Below, in pieces: positions 19,062 to 29,275 of a stretch of DNA of 64,000 nucleotides. The DNA is taken from positions 1,240,001 through 1,304,000 of the forward strand of contig NZ_CP050451.1 of the NCBI RefSeq assembly GCF_014171595.1. Direction: 5' to 3'. A program made the translations under genes and the position numbers. Each line of letters begins with the position of its first letter. Position 1 is the first letter of the stretch. The stretch comes from Massilia sp. Se16.2.3. GTDB lineage: Bacteria > Pseudomonadota > Gammaproteobacteria > Burkholderiales > Burkholderiaceae_D. The notes under the pieces are model-generated. The model did not search any database, was not told the DNA's origin, and worked only from the letters and a program-made list of their open reading frames with translations.

Positions 19062-19183
19062 TCGCGTTCGGTCAGAAGATTATCGGAGTGTTCGGGAAAA
19101 GCACCCGAGAGTATCCGTAATCCGCTGTTGGCTCGTCAACCGTTATTATTTCCCGCCGCCTGCGCCAGGGGATAAAGCTGTCT

Positions 19184-20461
19184 TTACAACTGCGAGCCAA
19201 ACAGCGAGAAGATCTCGCTTCCCAGTTTTTCGATCCACGACCGGTCGCGCCACTGTTCCAGCGTGATCGGGCGCGCCCGGCGCCAGTCCTCCTCGAAAAT
19301 TGCCACTTGCGCTCGTGCGAAATCGGGATCAAGGATGTTCAGGTTGGCTTCGTCGTTGATACTGAACGAGCGGTTGTCGAAATTGGTGGAACCGACCGAG
19401 ACCATCAGCGAGTCGACGACCAGGCTTTTCACGTGGTACATCGTCGGCTGGTATTCGGCGATCTGGATACCTGCTTCGAGCAGCGGGCCCCAGCGTTCGC
19501 GTGAGGCCTGGCGTACCGCTTCGGCGTCGATCTTGGTACCGGGTGTAATGATGCGGATGCGCACGCCCCGTTTGGCCGCCGCGGTCAGGGCGCGGATGGC
19601 CAGGTCGTCCGGCACGAAATACGAGGCCGACAAATCGATCGACTTGCGTGCAGCGGTGATGGCCAATAAATACATCAGGTGCATGCTGTCGCTACCGCCG
19701 GTGGGCGAGCTGGAAAACATCTGCGCCGGCATGGAGCCATGCGCTTCCAGTGGCGGAAAATACGCGGGGCCGTCGAGCACGACCCCGGTGGCCTTGGTCC
19801 AGTTATCGGTAAACACGGCCTGGATCTGGCCTACTACCGGCCCCTGGATGCGGAAATGGGTGTCGCGCCAGTGGTCGGCGTCCTGCGCATTCCCGCGCCA
19901 TTGGTCGGCAATGCCGACGCCGCCGGTGAAGCCGATGCGGCCATCGATGACCAGCAGTTTTCGGTGGGTACGGTTATTCAGGCGTGCCAGCTTCCACCAG
20001 ACGGGCTTGTGATAGCGCTGCACTTGCACCCCTGCATCGCGCATGCGCTGGATGGCCGCGTCATCCATTTTCATGCTGCCGACGAAATCCAGCATCAAAT
20101 GAACCTTGACGCCGGCACGTGCGCGTTCGGCAAGCGCTTCGGAAAATGCATGGCCGATCGACTCGGACCAGTAGATATAGGTCTCGAACGTGATCGTCTG
20201 TTTCGCCCCCCGGATTGCTTCCAGCATGGCCGGGAAGATCTGGTCTCCGTTGAGCAGGGTGTCGATCTGGTTGCCTTCGATAATCGGCGGACCCAGCAGT
20301 ACGCCCATGGAGCGGCGGAACTGCGGGTCGGCGACATCGTACTGGTGTTTCAGCTGGGTCTCGATCTGCTTCTCGCTCGGCATGAAATTGAGTGCGAGAA
20401 AACCCGCGATGAGCGTGAGCAGGCAGGTGACGATCGAGATGGTGACGGGCTTGGCGCGCAT
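19184..20461 (-). CDS. Cardiolipin-synthase-like phospholipase D protein
   Basis: 425 aa from ATG 20461 (GGAAG 4-5 nt upstream; an in-frame TTG lies 15 nt further out). One N-terminal membrane anchor (about residues 5-27) is followed by two PLD catalytic motifs: HRKLLVIDGRIGFTGG and YHVKSLVVDSLMVSVGSTNFDNRS-type text, each with H-x-K-x4-D. Two HKD motifs plus an anchor fit bacterial cardiolipin synthases, which join two phosphatidyl lipids at the inner membrane. The subtype (ClsB-like or other) is not settled. It is followed by the S46 gene but spaced by ~120 bp. Confidence 0.88.
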   Translation of the reverse strand: MRAKPVTISIVTCLLTLIAGFLALNFMPSEKQIETQLKHQYDVADPQFRRSMGVLLGPPIIEGNQIDTLLNGDQIFPAMLEAIRGAKQTITFETYIYWSESIGHAFSEALAERARAGVKVHLMLDFVGSMKMDDAAIQRMRDAGVQVQRYHKPVWWKLARLNNRTHRKLLVIDGRIGFTGGVGIADQWRGNAQDADHWRDTHFRIQGPVVGQIQAVFTDNWTKATGVVLDGPAYFPPLEAHGSMPAQMFSSSPTGGSDSMHLMYLLAITAARKSIDLSASYFVPDDLAIRALTAAAKRGVRIRIITPGTKIDAEAVRQASRERWGPLLEAGIQIAEYQPTMYHVKSLVVDSLMVSVGSTNFDNRSFSINDEANLNILDPDFARAQVAIFEEDWRRARPITLEQWRDRSWIEKLGSEIFSLFGSQL

Positions 20462-20481
20462 GACACTTCCAGGCAAAAAAA

Positions 20482-20505
20482 AACCAACGCGTGGAAGCGT
20501 TGGTT
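20482..20505 (-). terminator. Terminator of the GlsB-like gene
   Basis: Arms AACCAACGC / GCGTTGGTT with an eight-T tail on the minus strand. It lies between the GlsB-like stop and the PLD gene. Confidence 0.85.
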
Positions 20506-20532
20506 ATGAGGGCTTACCACTTATTGCTTTGA

Positions 20533-20802
20533 TTAACGCACCCGGCCGCGACGCAGCAGGTTGACGATAGCCAGCAGAATGACAGCACCCAGGAACGAGA
20601 CCAGCAGCGAGGAAACGCTGAAGTCGTCTGAATTGATGGTACCGGAACCAAACAGTGGCGACAGCAGCCAGCCGCCCAGGAATGCACCGATGATACCAAC
20701 GACGACGTTCAGAATCATGCCTTGTTCTGCGTCGGTTTTCATGACCATGCTGGCGAGCCAGCCCAGGATACCACCCACAACGATCCAGATAATGAAGAGC
20801 AT
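20533..20802 (-). CDS. GlsB/YeaQ/YmgE-type small stress membrane protein
   Basis: 89 aa. Three hydrophobic segments with many small residues, beginning MLFIIWIVVGGILGWLAS and including VVVGIIGAFLGGWLL, match the transglycosylase-associated/GlsB family. Function is poorly known; members are often induced by general or envelope stress. Very strong ribosome binding site AAAGGAGG upstream of the ATG, which suggests high expression. The neighbouring glycine-zipper stress-type protein lies across a 407-bp gap on the other strand. Confidence 0.92.
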   Translation of the reverse strand: MLFIIWIVVGGILGWLASMVMKTDAEQGMILNVVVGIIGAFLGGWLLSPLFGSGTINSDDFSVSSLLVSFLGAVILLAIVNLLRRGRVR

Positions 20803-21209
20803 TTTGATTCCTCCTTTAGTGAAAAAAACCTACCGGGGACCAATTGATTGCCTTGGCCATGTGAAAAAGTCTACGGACCTACAGCACAGCGGGTCGGTGC
20901 GGCAACGAACGTTAGACGACGAATCTGCATGTCGCGTTCAATGCGTGTTTTTTAGCGCACATTGCATGCATTTGATTGCCATTTGGAATGTCCTGGAGTG
21001 GGTGCGTCAGCGTACAGAAGAGCATGGATGAGGGGCATATTGTTCGACCACTGGCAACCCCAAGGACGCCTAGCCAAGCCCTCGGCGGCGCGTTGCAGGG
21101 TCGCGCCGTATGGCGCACCGTCGTTGCCGATGCGCCTTGTCGAGGATTTTGTTAGGCGCCCTATGTTGCAGGACCTGATCGCACCACGAACCTTTGAAAG
21201 GGATACGTC
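20803..21209. other. Long divergent regulatory gap
   Basis: 407 bp between the GlsB-like gene and the glycine-zipper gene. The left half is AT-richer with short alternating motifs (GCACATTGCATGCATTTG near 20956-20973). It probably contains both promoters. I see no convincing gene or RNA, and GAAAGGGA precedes the right-hand ATG. Confidence 0.5.
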
Positions 21210-22701
21210 ATGAGCTACAACTCGAACAACCAGAATTCGCGCATGGTTACCGGTCTGTTCCCGGACCGCGCCAGCGCCGAACGTGCATACGGCACCGTGT
21301 CGGACCGTGGATACTCCAAGGACGACGTCAACCTGATGATGTCGGACTCGACCCGCAAGACCCATTTTGGCGATACCGATACTGAACTGGGCAGCAAGGC
21401 TGCCGAAGGCGCGGGCATCGGCGCCGGCATCGGCGGCACCATCGGCGCCGTCCTGGCCGGTATCGCCGCCGTCGGCACCACCCCGGTGCTGCCTGGATTC
21501 GGCCTGGTCGTGGCAGGTCCTCTGGCAGCGGCGCTGGCCGGTGCCGGCGCAGGCGGCATCACCGGTGACCTGATCGGCGCACTGATCGGTGCCGGCATCC
21601 CTGAAGAGCGCGCTGCGCACTATGAAGAAGGCATCAAGAGCGGCGGCATCGTGATGGGCGTGCATGCCCGTTCGGACGAAGACGCTGCCCACTTCGAGCG
21701 TTCGTTCAACGAACACGGCGCTTCGCACGTGATCGGTACCGGTGTCGGCGCCGTCGGCGGTGCGCTCGCTGGTGCCGCGATCGGCTCGGCAGCCGGTCCG
21801 GTCGGTACCGTTGCCGGTGCCGCCATCGGTGGTATCACCGGCGGCATGGCTGGCAAGGGCGCCGGCGAAGTCATCAATCAAAAGGCGGTGACGACCTCTC
21901 GCAGCATCACCGGCCAAGGGCGTTGGCGCCGGTGCCGGTGCCGCCGCCGGTGCGGCTGCCGGTACCGTTGCCGGTCCGATCGGCATGGCAGCCGGCGCGA
22001 TTGTCGGTGGCCTGGCGGGCGGTGCTGCCGGCCGCGGCGCGGGCGAAGTCGTCAATCCGAAAGGCGATGACCGCCTGGACGAACACAACCTGGCGCAAGG
22101 CGTCGGCGGCGCCGGTGGCGCAATGGCCGGTGCCTCGGTCGGCGCAGTCGGCGGCCCGGTGGGCATGGCCGCTGGTGCCGTCATCGGCGGCCTGGCTGGC
22201 GGTGCAGCCGGCAAGGGCACGGGCGAAGTCGTCAACTCGAAGCCGGGCGACGAACTGCACGACCATAACCTGGCCAAGGGCGTCGGTGCCGGTGGCGGTG
22301 CTGCCGCTGGTGCCTCGATCGGCGCCGTTGGCGGTCCGATCGGCGCGGTCGTTGGCGCGGGCATCGGTGCCGCGGTCGGCGGCATGGCCGGCAAGGGCGT
22401 GGGCGGCATGGTCAACCCTGCCCAGGAAGACGCACACTGGCGCGACAACTACCAGACCCAGTCGCACTACACCCCGGGCTACACCTACGACGACTACCAG
22501 CCGGCCTATGCGCTGGGCTACAACGGCAAGAGCCGCTATCCAGGCAGCTACGACCAGAACGAGATGCACCTGGCCGACGAGTGGAACACCACGAAAGGCA
22601 AATCGCGCCTGTCGTGGGACCAGGCCAAGGTGGCCAGCCGCGCTGCCTGGGACAAGGTCGAGCGCGCCATTCCAGGCGACTCGGACCGTGACGGCCGTTA
22701 A
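21210..22701 (+). CDS. Glycine-zipper repeat protein, general-stress type; two single-base frame breaks
   Basis: About 497 aa once repaired. Residues ~10-45 resemble a YflT/general-stress N-terminal domain (VTGLFPDRASAERAYGTVSD). A second such segment (VMGVHARSDEDAAHFERSF) follows a glycine-zipper stretch. Then come four consecutive ~45-65-aa units, each a small-residue GxxxG-rich helix pair ending GKGxGEVxNxK and a short polar linker such as GDDRLDEHNLAQG. The C-terminus is hydrophilic and Tyr-rich. A missing G at ~21883 (AAAAGGCGG) and another at ~21912 (CACCGGCC) break the frame; adding both gives NQKGGDDL...HHRAKGVG in register with the other repeats. Membrane association is likely. Confidence 0.8.
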
Positions 22702-22726
22702 TTCGACCGATTGAGTTTCTCGATGT

Positions 22727-22762
22727 AAAAAGCCCCGCTGCCGGAAGGTAGCGGGGCTTTTT
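22727..22762. terminator. Bidirectional terminator
   Basis: Arms AAAAAGCCCCGCT / AGCGGGGCTTTTT, 13 bp, loop of ~10 nt, U-tracts on both strands. It serves the glycine-zipper gene and could stop antisense reading from the repeat block. Confidence 0.9.
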
Positions 22763-22778
22763 GTTTGGGGTTCGCAAT

Positions 22779-23150
22779 CGCCAGTCCGCGGCAGATACTG
22801 TAGGGTGGGCTCTTGAGCCCACGCGGACGATGCATGTCGCTGACAGCGCAGGCAACAGCCCCAGTAAGGCATGCAAACGCTTGTGGGGCTGTTGCCTGTA
22901 CCGCTAGCAGCACGCAACATCCGCGTGGGCATGAATGCCCACCCTACGGACTGGTGCTGGAACCGCAGTTGGGTTTCCTACCGCCAGTCCGCGGCCTCGA
23001 CCGTAGGGTGGGCTCTTGAGCCCACGCGGACGATGCATGTCGCTGACAGCGCAGGTAACAGTCCCAGCAAGGCATGCAAACGCTTGTGGGGGTGTTGCCT
23101 GTACCGCTAGCAGCACGCAGGATCCGCGTGGGCATGAATGCCCACCCTAC
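22779..23150. repeat. Tandem 203-bp nested-palindrome repeat, two copies
   Basis: Unit 1 is 22779-22981 and unit 2 runs from 22982 to about 23150, period exactly 203 bp. Each unit is bounded by inverted REP-like palindromes (22800-22826 with 22921-22948; 23002-23029 with 23124-23150). Each encloses a second inverted repeat, CAGGCAACAGCCCCA / TGGGGCTGTTGCCTG, which is perfect in unit 1 and mutated in unit 2. No open frame is credible. Together with the terminator this fills the 481-bp gap. Confidence 0.9.
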
Positions 23151-23182
23151 CGTGTCCGCCGCTGACTACGGCCACAAAAACC

Positions 23183-23752
23183 TTATTGCTTGATGGCCTC
23201 GACCTGGATCGCCAGTTTGACTTCCGGCGAGAAGCGCGGCAGGCCGACGTTGACACCGTAGTCGCTGCGCTGGAAGGTGGCCGAAGCGTCGGCGCCGCAG
23301 ACTTCGCGCTTGAGCATCGGGTGGTCGATGCACTTGAACTTGTTGATGGTGAGGGTCAGCGGCTTGGTCACGCCGTGCAGGGTGAAGTCGCCGTCGACGG
23401 CCACCGGCGTGTCGCCGTTGAAGCGGATCTTGTTGCCCTTGAAGGTGGCGGTCGGGTACTTGGCGACGTCGAAGATGTCCGGCTTGCGGGCATGTTCGTT
23501 CATTTTTTCGTGGCCGAAATCGACGCTGTTCATGTCGACCGTGATGTCGACGCTGCCCGTTTTCGCGGCACGGTCGATCACGATGCTGCCGTCGGTCTTG
23601 GTGAACTTGCCACGCCAGACCGAAATGCCCATGTGGTCGGCTTCGAAGCTCGGGTAGGTGTGGCCCGGCTCGATCTTGTAGGTATCGGCCGCGGCGCAGG
23701 CCATGCCGGCGCTGGTGGCGAGGGTGGCGGCGATCAGGAGCTTGAATTTCAT
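23183..23752 (-). CDS. YceI-family periplasmic lipid-binding-like protein 1
   Basis: 189 aa from ATG 23752 with AAGGGA upstream. Signal peptide MKFKLLIAATLATSAGMACA, then the YceI lipocalin-like barrel: YKIEPGHTYPSFEADHMG at the start and VTVDMNSVDFGHEKMNEH-type strands after. YceI proteins bind isoprenoid-like lipids, and some associate with cytochrome b561. Last gene of a cytochrome b561-YceI-YceI operon; 26 bp separate it from the gene before. Confidence 0.93.
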   Translation of the reverse strand: MKFKLLIAATLATSAGMACAAADTYKIEPGHTYPSFEADHMGISVWRGKFTKTDGSIVIDRAAKTGSVDITVDMNSVDFGHEKMNEHARKPDIFDVAKYPTATFKGNKIRFNGDTPVAVDGDFTLHGVTKPLTLTINKFKCIDHPMLKREVCGADASATFQRSDYGVNVGLPRFSPEVKLAIQVEAIKQ

Positions 23753-23778
23753 CGTGGTGGTATCCCTTGTTGGTGTGA

Positions 23779-24342
23779 TTATTGGCCCGCAGCGATGCGG
23801 AACTTGATGACAACTTCGTCGGCGACCATGCTCGTGTCTTTCCACTCGCCCTCACCGATGTTGAAAGCCAGCCGACGGATCGGTAACTGTCCCTCGAACA
23901 CTTGTTTGCCTGCTTCGGTCTTCACCGTCAGCGGAAAATTCACGTCGGAAGTTTTCCCCTTGAGCGTCAGCTTGCCGGCCACGTTCAGCTTGCCCGGACC
24001 GGCTGACTTGATCGCGGTCGAGACAAAGCTCGCTTTCGGGAACTGCGCCGTATTGAACCACTCTTTCTTGGCAACCTCGCGATTGTATTCGGCGTCGCCC
24101 AGGTCCATGCTGGCCGTCAGGATCTCGACGACCGCTTTCGATGCTTCCGGGCGCGCCGCATCGTAGTCGATGTTGGCGGTGAAGGACTTGAATTTCGCTT
24201 CGACCGGCACGTTCATCTGCTTGAATACGGCGGCGACGCTGCTCCTGGCCGGGTCGGTCTTGAGTGCGGCGGCGGTGGCGAATGCGCCGGCGAGGGCGCT
24301 GGCGAACAGCGAAGCGGCTACGAGGGCACGCAGGGGTTTCAT
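23779..24342 (-). CDS. YceI-family periplasmic protein 2
   Basis: 187 aa with signal peptide MKPLRALVAASLFASALAGA. It carries the YceI pattern (LTASMDLGDAEYNREVAKKEWFNTAQFPKASF, cited in parts) and GKLTLKGKTSDVNFPLTV. It is divergent in sequence from the downstream paralogue, so the pair is old. It sits between cytochrome b561 and YceI 1 with gaps of about 30 bp, which makes one operon likely. Confidence 0.92.
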   Translation of the reverse strand: MKPLRALVAASLFASALAGAFATAAALKTDPARSSVAAVFKQMNVPVEAKFKSFTANIDYDAARPEASKAVVEILTASMDLGDAEYNREVAKKEWFNTAQFPKASFVSTAIKSAGPGKLNVAGKLTLKGKTSDVNFPLTVKTEAGKQVFEGQLPIRRLAFNIGEGEWKDTSMVADEVVIKFRIAAGQ

Positions 24343-24372
24343 CGCAACTCCTTGATGTGGAACGACTGGATA

Positions 24373-24909
24373 TTAGTGGGCACGGCCGGGCAGCATGCGC
24401 TGCATGACCCCGTCGCGGTCCACCAGCAGGTGCTTGAACGCGGCCAGCACGTGCAGGACGACCAGGCCGGCGAGCAGCATGTTGAGCCAGTAGTGCAGGG
24501 CGCCGAGCACCGGTTTCAGGGCCGGATCGGCATCGATCAGGGCCGGCAGCGGAAACAGGCCGAAATATACCACCGGCACGCCGGCAGACAAGCTGTAGAA
24601 ATAACCCGACAGCGGCACCGCGAACATCAACAGGTATAGCAGGCCGTGCAGCGCGCCGGCCGCCTTGCGCTGCCAGGCAATCATCGGGTCGGGATAGGCC
24701 GGCGGCGTCCTGCGCAGGCGCCACAACAGGCGCAGCGCGGCCAGCGCCAGTACCGTCACCCCGGCCCACTTGTGCCAGGAAAAATAGCGCAGCTTGGTGG
24801 GCGTCAGCCCCGGAATGTCCGTCATCACCAGGCCGAGCGTGAAGGTGGCGACGATCAGGACGGCAATCAGCCAGTGCAGGGCAATGGCAATGGGAGAGTA
24901 GCGCTGCAT
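24373..24909 (-). CDS. Cytochrome b561-family di-heme membrane protein
   Basis: 178 aa with four transmembrane helices and paired heme-ligand histidines: H12 in IAIALHWL, HKWAG near 46, LHGLLY near 88, and HYWLN and LHVLAAFKH near the C-terminus. The family moves electrons across the inner membrane. First gene of the operon with two YceI proteins, a common pairing. A perfect 10-bp inverted repeat lies 16-39 nt upstream of the start. Confidence 0.93.
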   Translation of the reverse strand: MQRYSPIAIALHWLIAVLIVATFTLGLVMTDIPGLTPTKLRYFSWHKWAGVTVLALAALRLLWRLRRTPPAYPDPMIAWQRKAAGALHGLLYLLMFAVPLSGYFYSLSAGVPVVYFGLFPLPALIDADPALKPVLGALHYWLNMLLAGLVVLHVLAAFKHLLVDRDGVMQRMLPGRAH

Positions 24910-24924
24910 GCTTGATCAGGTGGG

Positions 24925-24948
24925 GTTTGGTTCTGGTTAGAACCAAAC
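24925..24948. promoter_or_regulatory. Perfect palindromic operator candidate of the cytochrome b561/YceI operon
   Basis: Arms GTTTGGTTCT and AGAACCAAAC are exact inverted repeats separated by 4 nt. On the minus strand a TATAGT -10 box overlaps the upstream arm, and TGAACA lies 18 nt further as a possible -35, so a bound dimeric repressor would cover the transcription start. I cannot name the regulator. Confidence 0.7.
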
Positions 24949-25109
24949 TATAGCAAAAAGCACCAGCCGATGTTCACCTGCCGGTTATTTCTTTTTCTAC
25001 AGCAGCACCGGTTGTTAAACGTGCACAGCCGCCTGGGCCGCGCAGGTAAAATCGCGATATAGCGCGTCCATCGAACGCAGGGGCTGCCCGCACAGTGTTG
25101 AGGAACTGT

Positions 25110-27074
25110 ATGCACAATTGTTACCCGAGTCTGCCGCGGCCACGCATGCTGGCCTTGCTGCTTGCCTGCGTCTTTGCCGGCGCCGCCCAGGCCGAGGAGC
25201 CGCAGCCCGCCGCGCCGCAGGGCGCTGACTTTGCGGACCTGTCGATCGAGGAACTCGCCAACATCCAGGTGACCTCGGTGTCGAAGAAGCCGGAGCGCCT
25301 GCTCGATGCGCCTGCCTCGGTGTTCGTCATCACCGCCGACGACATCCGCCGTTCCGGCGCCGCCACCTTGCCGGAGGTGTTACGCCTGGCTCCCAATTTG
25401 CAGGTAGCGCAGGTCAATGGCGCGGGCTATGCGATCACGGCACGCGGCCTGAATGGCGGCGGCAATAGCGCTCCGAACAAGCTGCTGGTGCTGATCGACG
25501 GGCGTTCGATCTATACCCCGCTGTTTTCCGGCGTGTTCTGGGACGTGCAGGATCTGATGCTGGAAGACGTCGAACGCATCGAGGTGATCAGCGGCCCCGG
25601 CGGTACGCTGTGGGGTGTGAATGCGGTCAACGGCGTCATCAACATCACGACCCGCGCGGCGCGCGACACGCAGGGCAGCCTGGCGGTGCTGCGCGGTGCC
25701 AGCGACGGCGCGGACATCGCGTTCCGCCAGGGCGGACGCCGTGGCGAGGATAGCTGGCGTGTGTACGGCAAGGTGCAGGGGCGCGCGCATACGGAACTGG
25801 CGAGCGGTGCAGCCGTCGACGACGCCTGGCAGTCGGGGCAGCTGGGCTTTCGTGCCGACTGGGAGCGCGGTGCCGACCGGTTCAGCCTGAACGGCAACGC
25901 CAACCGCGGTGCCTTTGACCAGCCGGCGCCGGGTACCATCGCCGTTGGCGGCACCAATCCCGTGCTCGGCACGGTGGACACGCGCGGCCTGAACCTGACG
26001 GGCCGCTGGGAGCATGCGCTGCAAGGCGGTGGCGGTCTCAACCTGCAGCTGTATTACGACTATACCCGGCGCGAAGTGCCGCCGACCTTTACCGAATCGC
26101 TCGACATTGTCGATCTGCAGTTCCAGCACACGCTGGCGCCTGTTGGCGCCCACAGCATTGCCTGGGGTGCGAATTATCGCTACAGCTGGGATCGCGTGCA
26201 GGGCAGCGACTATATCGCCTTCCTGCCCGAACGGCTGAACCAGACCTGGCTGAGCCTGTTCGCACAGGACGAGATCACGCTCACGCCGACACTGCGCGCG
26301 ACGCTAGGGGCGCGCGTCGAACGCAACGACTACACGGGGACCGAATTCCTGCCAAGCGCGCGCCTGTCATGGAGCGCGGCACCTGGCCATGCATTCTGGG
26401 CGGCGGCCTCGCGTGCCGTGCGCGCGCCCTCGCGTCTCGACGCCGATGCCTACATCCCCGGCCGCCCGCCCTATATCCTGGAAGGCGGCACGCGCGTGCG
26501 CTCCGAGGTGGCGAAGGTGTTCGAGCTGGGCTATCGCGGCCAGCCCTTGCCGCGCCTGTCGTACTCGGCAACCGTGTTCTATAACGATTACGATCACTTG
26601 CGCACCCAGGAGCTGGCGCCGAGCCGAACCATGGTCGATTTCGCCAACCTGATGAAGGGGCATGCGCTCGGTATCGAAATGTGGGGCAACTTCCAGGCAA
26701 GCTCGTCCTGGCGCCTCACGGGCGGCTGGATGGCCATGCGCGAACGCATGCAGCTCAAGCCCGGCAGCAACGATGCCGCCGGCCTGCTCCGTACCGGTTT
26801 CGACCCGTCGCACAGCCTGCAGTTGCGTTCCACCTACAGCATCGACGCAACGCGTGAAGTCGAGCTCGGCCTGCGCAGGGTAGGCGCACTCGATATCGGA
26901 CCGGTGCCGTCCTATACCGCACTGGACGCGCGTTTCGGCTGGCGCCTGCGGCCCGATCTCGAGCTCTCGATCGCCGGAAGGAACCTGAATGGCACCCACG
27001 CCGAATACGGCGGCGTCACCACGCGCTCGGAAGCGCCGCGCACGGTGGCGGTCAAGCTGGTGTGGCAGCGGTGA
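25110..27074 (+). CDS. TonB-dependent outer-membrane receptor
   Basis: 654 aa from ATG 25110 (AGGAA 4 nt upstream; a GTG lies 15 nt earlier). Signal peptide about residues 1-30. After it, DLSIEELANIQVTSVSKKPE marks the TonB-box/plug entry. The plug runs through ~170 with LVLIDGRSIYTPLFSGVFWD and GPGGTLWGVNAVNGVINI; the beta-barrel makes up the rest, ending VAVKLVWQR with a near-canonical aromatic C-terminus. The ligand is unknown (siderophore, vitamin or oligosaccharide). Monocistronic; a hairpin follows. Confidence 0.9.
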   Translation: MHNCYPSLPRPRMLALLLACVFAGAAQAEEPQPAAPQGADFADLSIEELANIQVTSVSKKPERLLDAPASVFVITADDIRRSGAATLPEVLRLAPNLQVAQVNGAGYAITARGLNGGGNSAPNKLLVLIDGRSIYTPLFSGVFWDVQDLMLEDVERIEVISGPGGTLWGVNAVNGVINITTRAARDTQGSLAVLRGASDGADIAFRQGGRRGEDSWRVYGKVQGRAHTELASGAAVDDAWQSGQLGFRADWERGADRFSLNGNANRGAFDQPAPGTIAVGGTNPVLGTVDTRGLNLTGRWEHALQGGGGLNLQLYYDYTRREVPPTFTESLDIVDLQFQHTLAPVGAHSIAWGANYRYSWDRVQGSDYIAFLPERLNQTWLSLFAQDEITLTPTLRATLGARVERNDYTGTEFLPSARLSWSAAPGHAFWAAASRAVRAPSRLDADAYIPGRPPYILEGGTRVRSEVAKVFELGYRGQPLPRLSYSATVFYNDYDHLRTQELAPSRTMVDFANLMKGHALGIEMWGNFQASSSWRLTGGWMAMRERMQLKPGSNDAAGLLRTGFDPSHSLQLRSTYSIDATREVELGLRRVGALDIGPVPSYTALDARFGWRLRPDLELSIAGRNLNGTHAEYGGVTTRSEAPRTVAVKLVWQR

Positions 27075-27085
27075 CGGGTAAAAAA

Positions 27086-27110
27086 AGCCCACGCCATTGC
27101 GGCGTGGGCT
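27086..27110. terminator. Terminator between the TonB receptor and purB
   Basis: A perfect 10-bp stem AGCCCACGCC / GGCGTGGGCT with a 5-nt loop and a six-T tail on the minus strand. It mainly serves purB; on the + strand it has no T run. Confidence 0.75.
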
Positions 27111-27131
27111 GTCAGCCAGCGAAACGCGACA

Positions 27132-28622
<1,491 letters not shown>

Positions 28623-28657
28623 TTATACTCTTATTGAATTCCTCTTTCCGAGCATCT

Positions 28658-29275
28658 ATGAAACTCATCGGTTCGAACACCAGTCCCTATGTGCGCAAGG
28701 TCCGCGTCGTCATGGCGGAAAAGAAGCTCGACTACTCGTTCGAGCTCGACAACGTGTGGAGCGCCGAAACCCAGGTGCACCTGTCGAACCCGCTGGGCAA
28801 GGTGCCTTGCCTGGTGATGGAAGACGGCAGCACCATCTACGACTCGCGCGTCATCGCCGAATACCTCGATACCCTCACGCCTGTGTGCAAGCTGCTGCCC
28901 GCCACGAACGGGCGCGACCGCGCCGACGTGAAGGTGTGGGAAGCGCTGGCCGACGGCGTCCTCGATGCCGCCGTGCTGGTGCGCCTGGAAAAAACGCTGC
29001 GCCCGCAAGAGCAGCAAAGCTCGCAATGGATCGCCCGCCAGCTGGGCAAGGTGCACGCCGGCCTGCAAGTCATGTCCGACAAGCTCGGCGAGCAGCCTTT
29101 CTGCATGGGCAAGGCCTACACGCTGGCCGACGTCGCGGTCGGCTGCGCACTCGGCTGGCTGAGCTTCCGCTTCCCGGAAATCGGCTGGCGCGCCGACTAT
29201 CCCAACCTGGCCCGCCTGGCTGACAAGCTGAACGAACGCGCCTCCTTCAAGGACACCGTGCCCTTCGAGGCATGA
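28658..29275 (+). CDS. Glutathione S-transferase family protein
   Basis: 205 aa from ATG 28658. N-terminal thioredoxin-like domain with MKLIGSNTSPYVRKVRVVMA (Ser or Thr near residue 8 as the likely glutathione-activating residue) and EDGSTIYDSRVIAEYL for glutathione binding. The all-helical C-terminal domain follows, with YTLADVAVGCALGWLSFRFP. A detoxification or stress role is inferred from family. Its last four bases overlap the PfkB-type kinase start (ATGA), so the two are translationally coupled. Confidence 0.93.
   Translation: MKLIGSNTSPYVRKVRVVMAEKKLDYSFELDNVWSAETQVHLSNPLGKVPCLVMEDGSTIYDSRVIAEYLDTLTPVCKLLPATNGRDRADVKVWEALADGVLDAAVLVRLEKTLRPQEQQSSQWIARQLGKVHAGLQVMSDKLGEQPFCMGKAYTLADVAVGCALGWLSFRFPEIGWRADYPNLARLADKLNERASFKDTVPFEA

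Noticed and set aside
16905..19175. 756-codon + strand open frame opposite the S46 peptidase
   Set aside because: Same mirror effect. The minus-strand frame has a signal peptide and catalytic motifs; this one has none and has a Val/Ala/Gly-rich shadow composition.
22779..23150. CRISPR-like direct repeats
   Set aside because: Only two units of 203 bp with internal palindromes, and no short repeats with unique spacers or cas genes.
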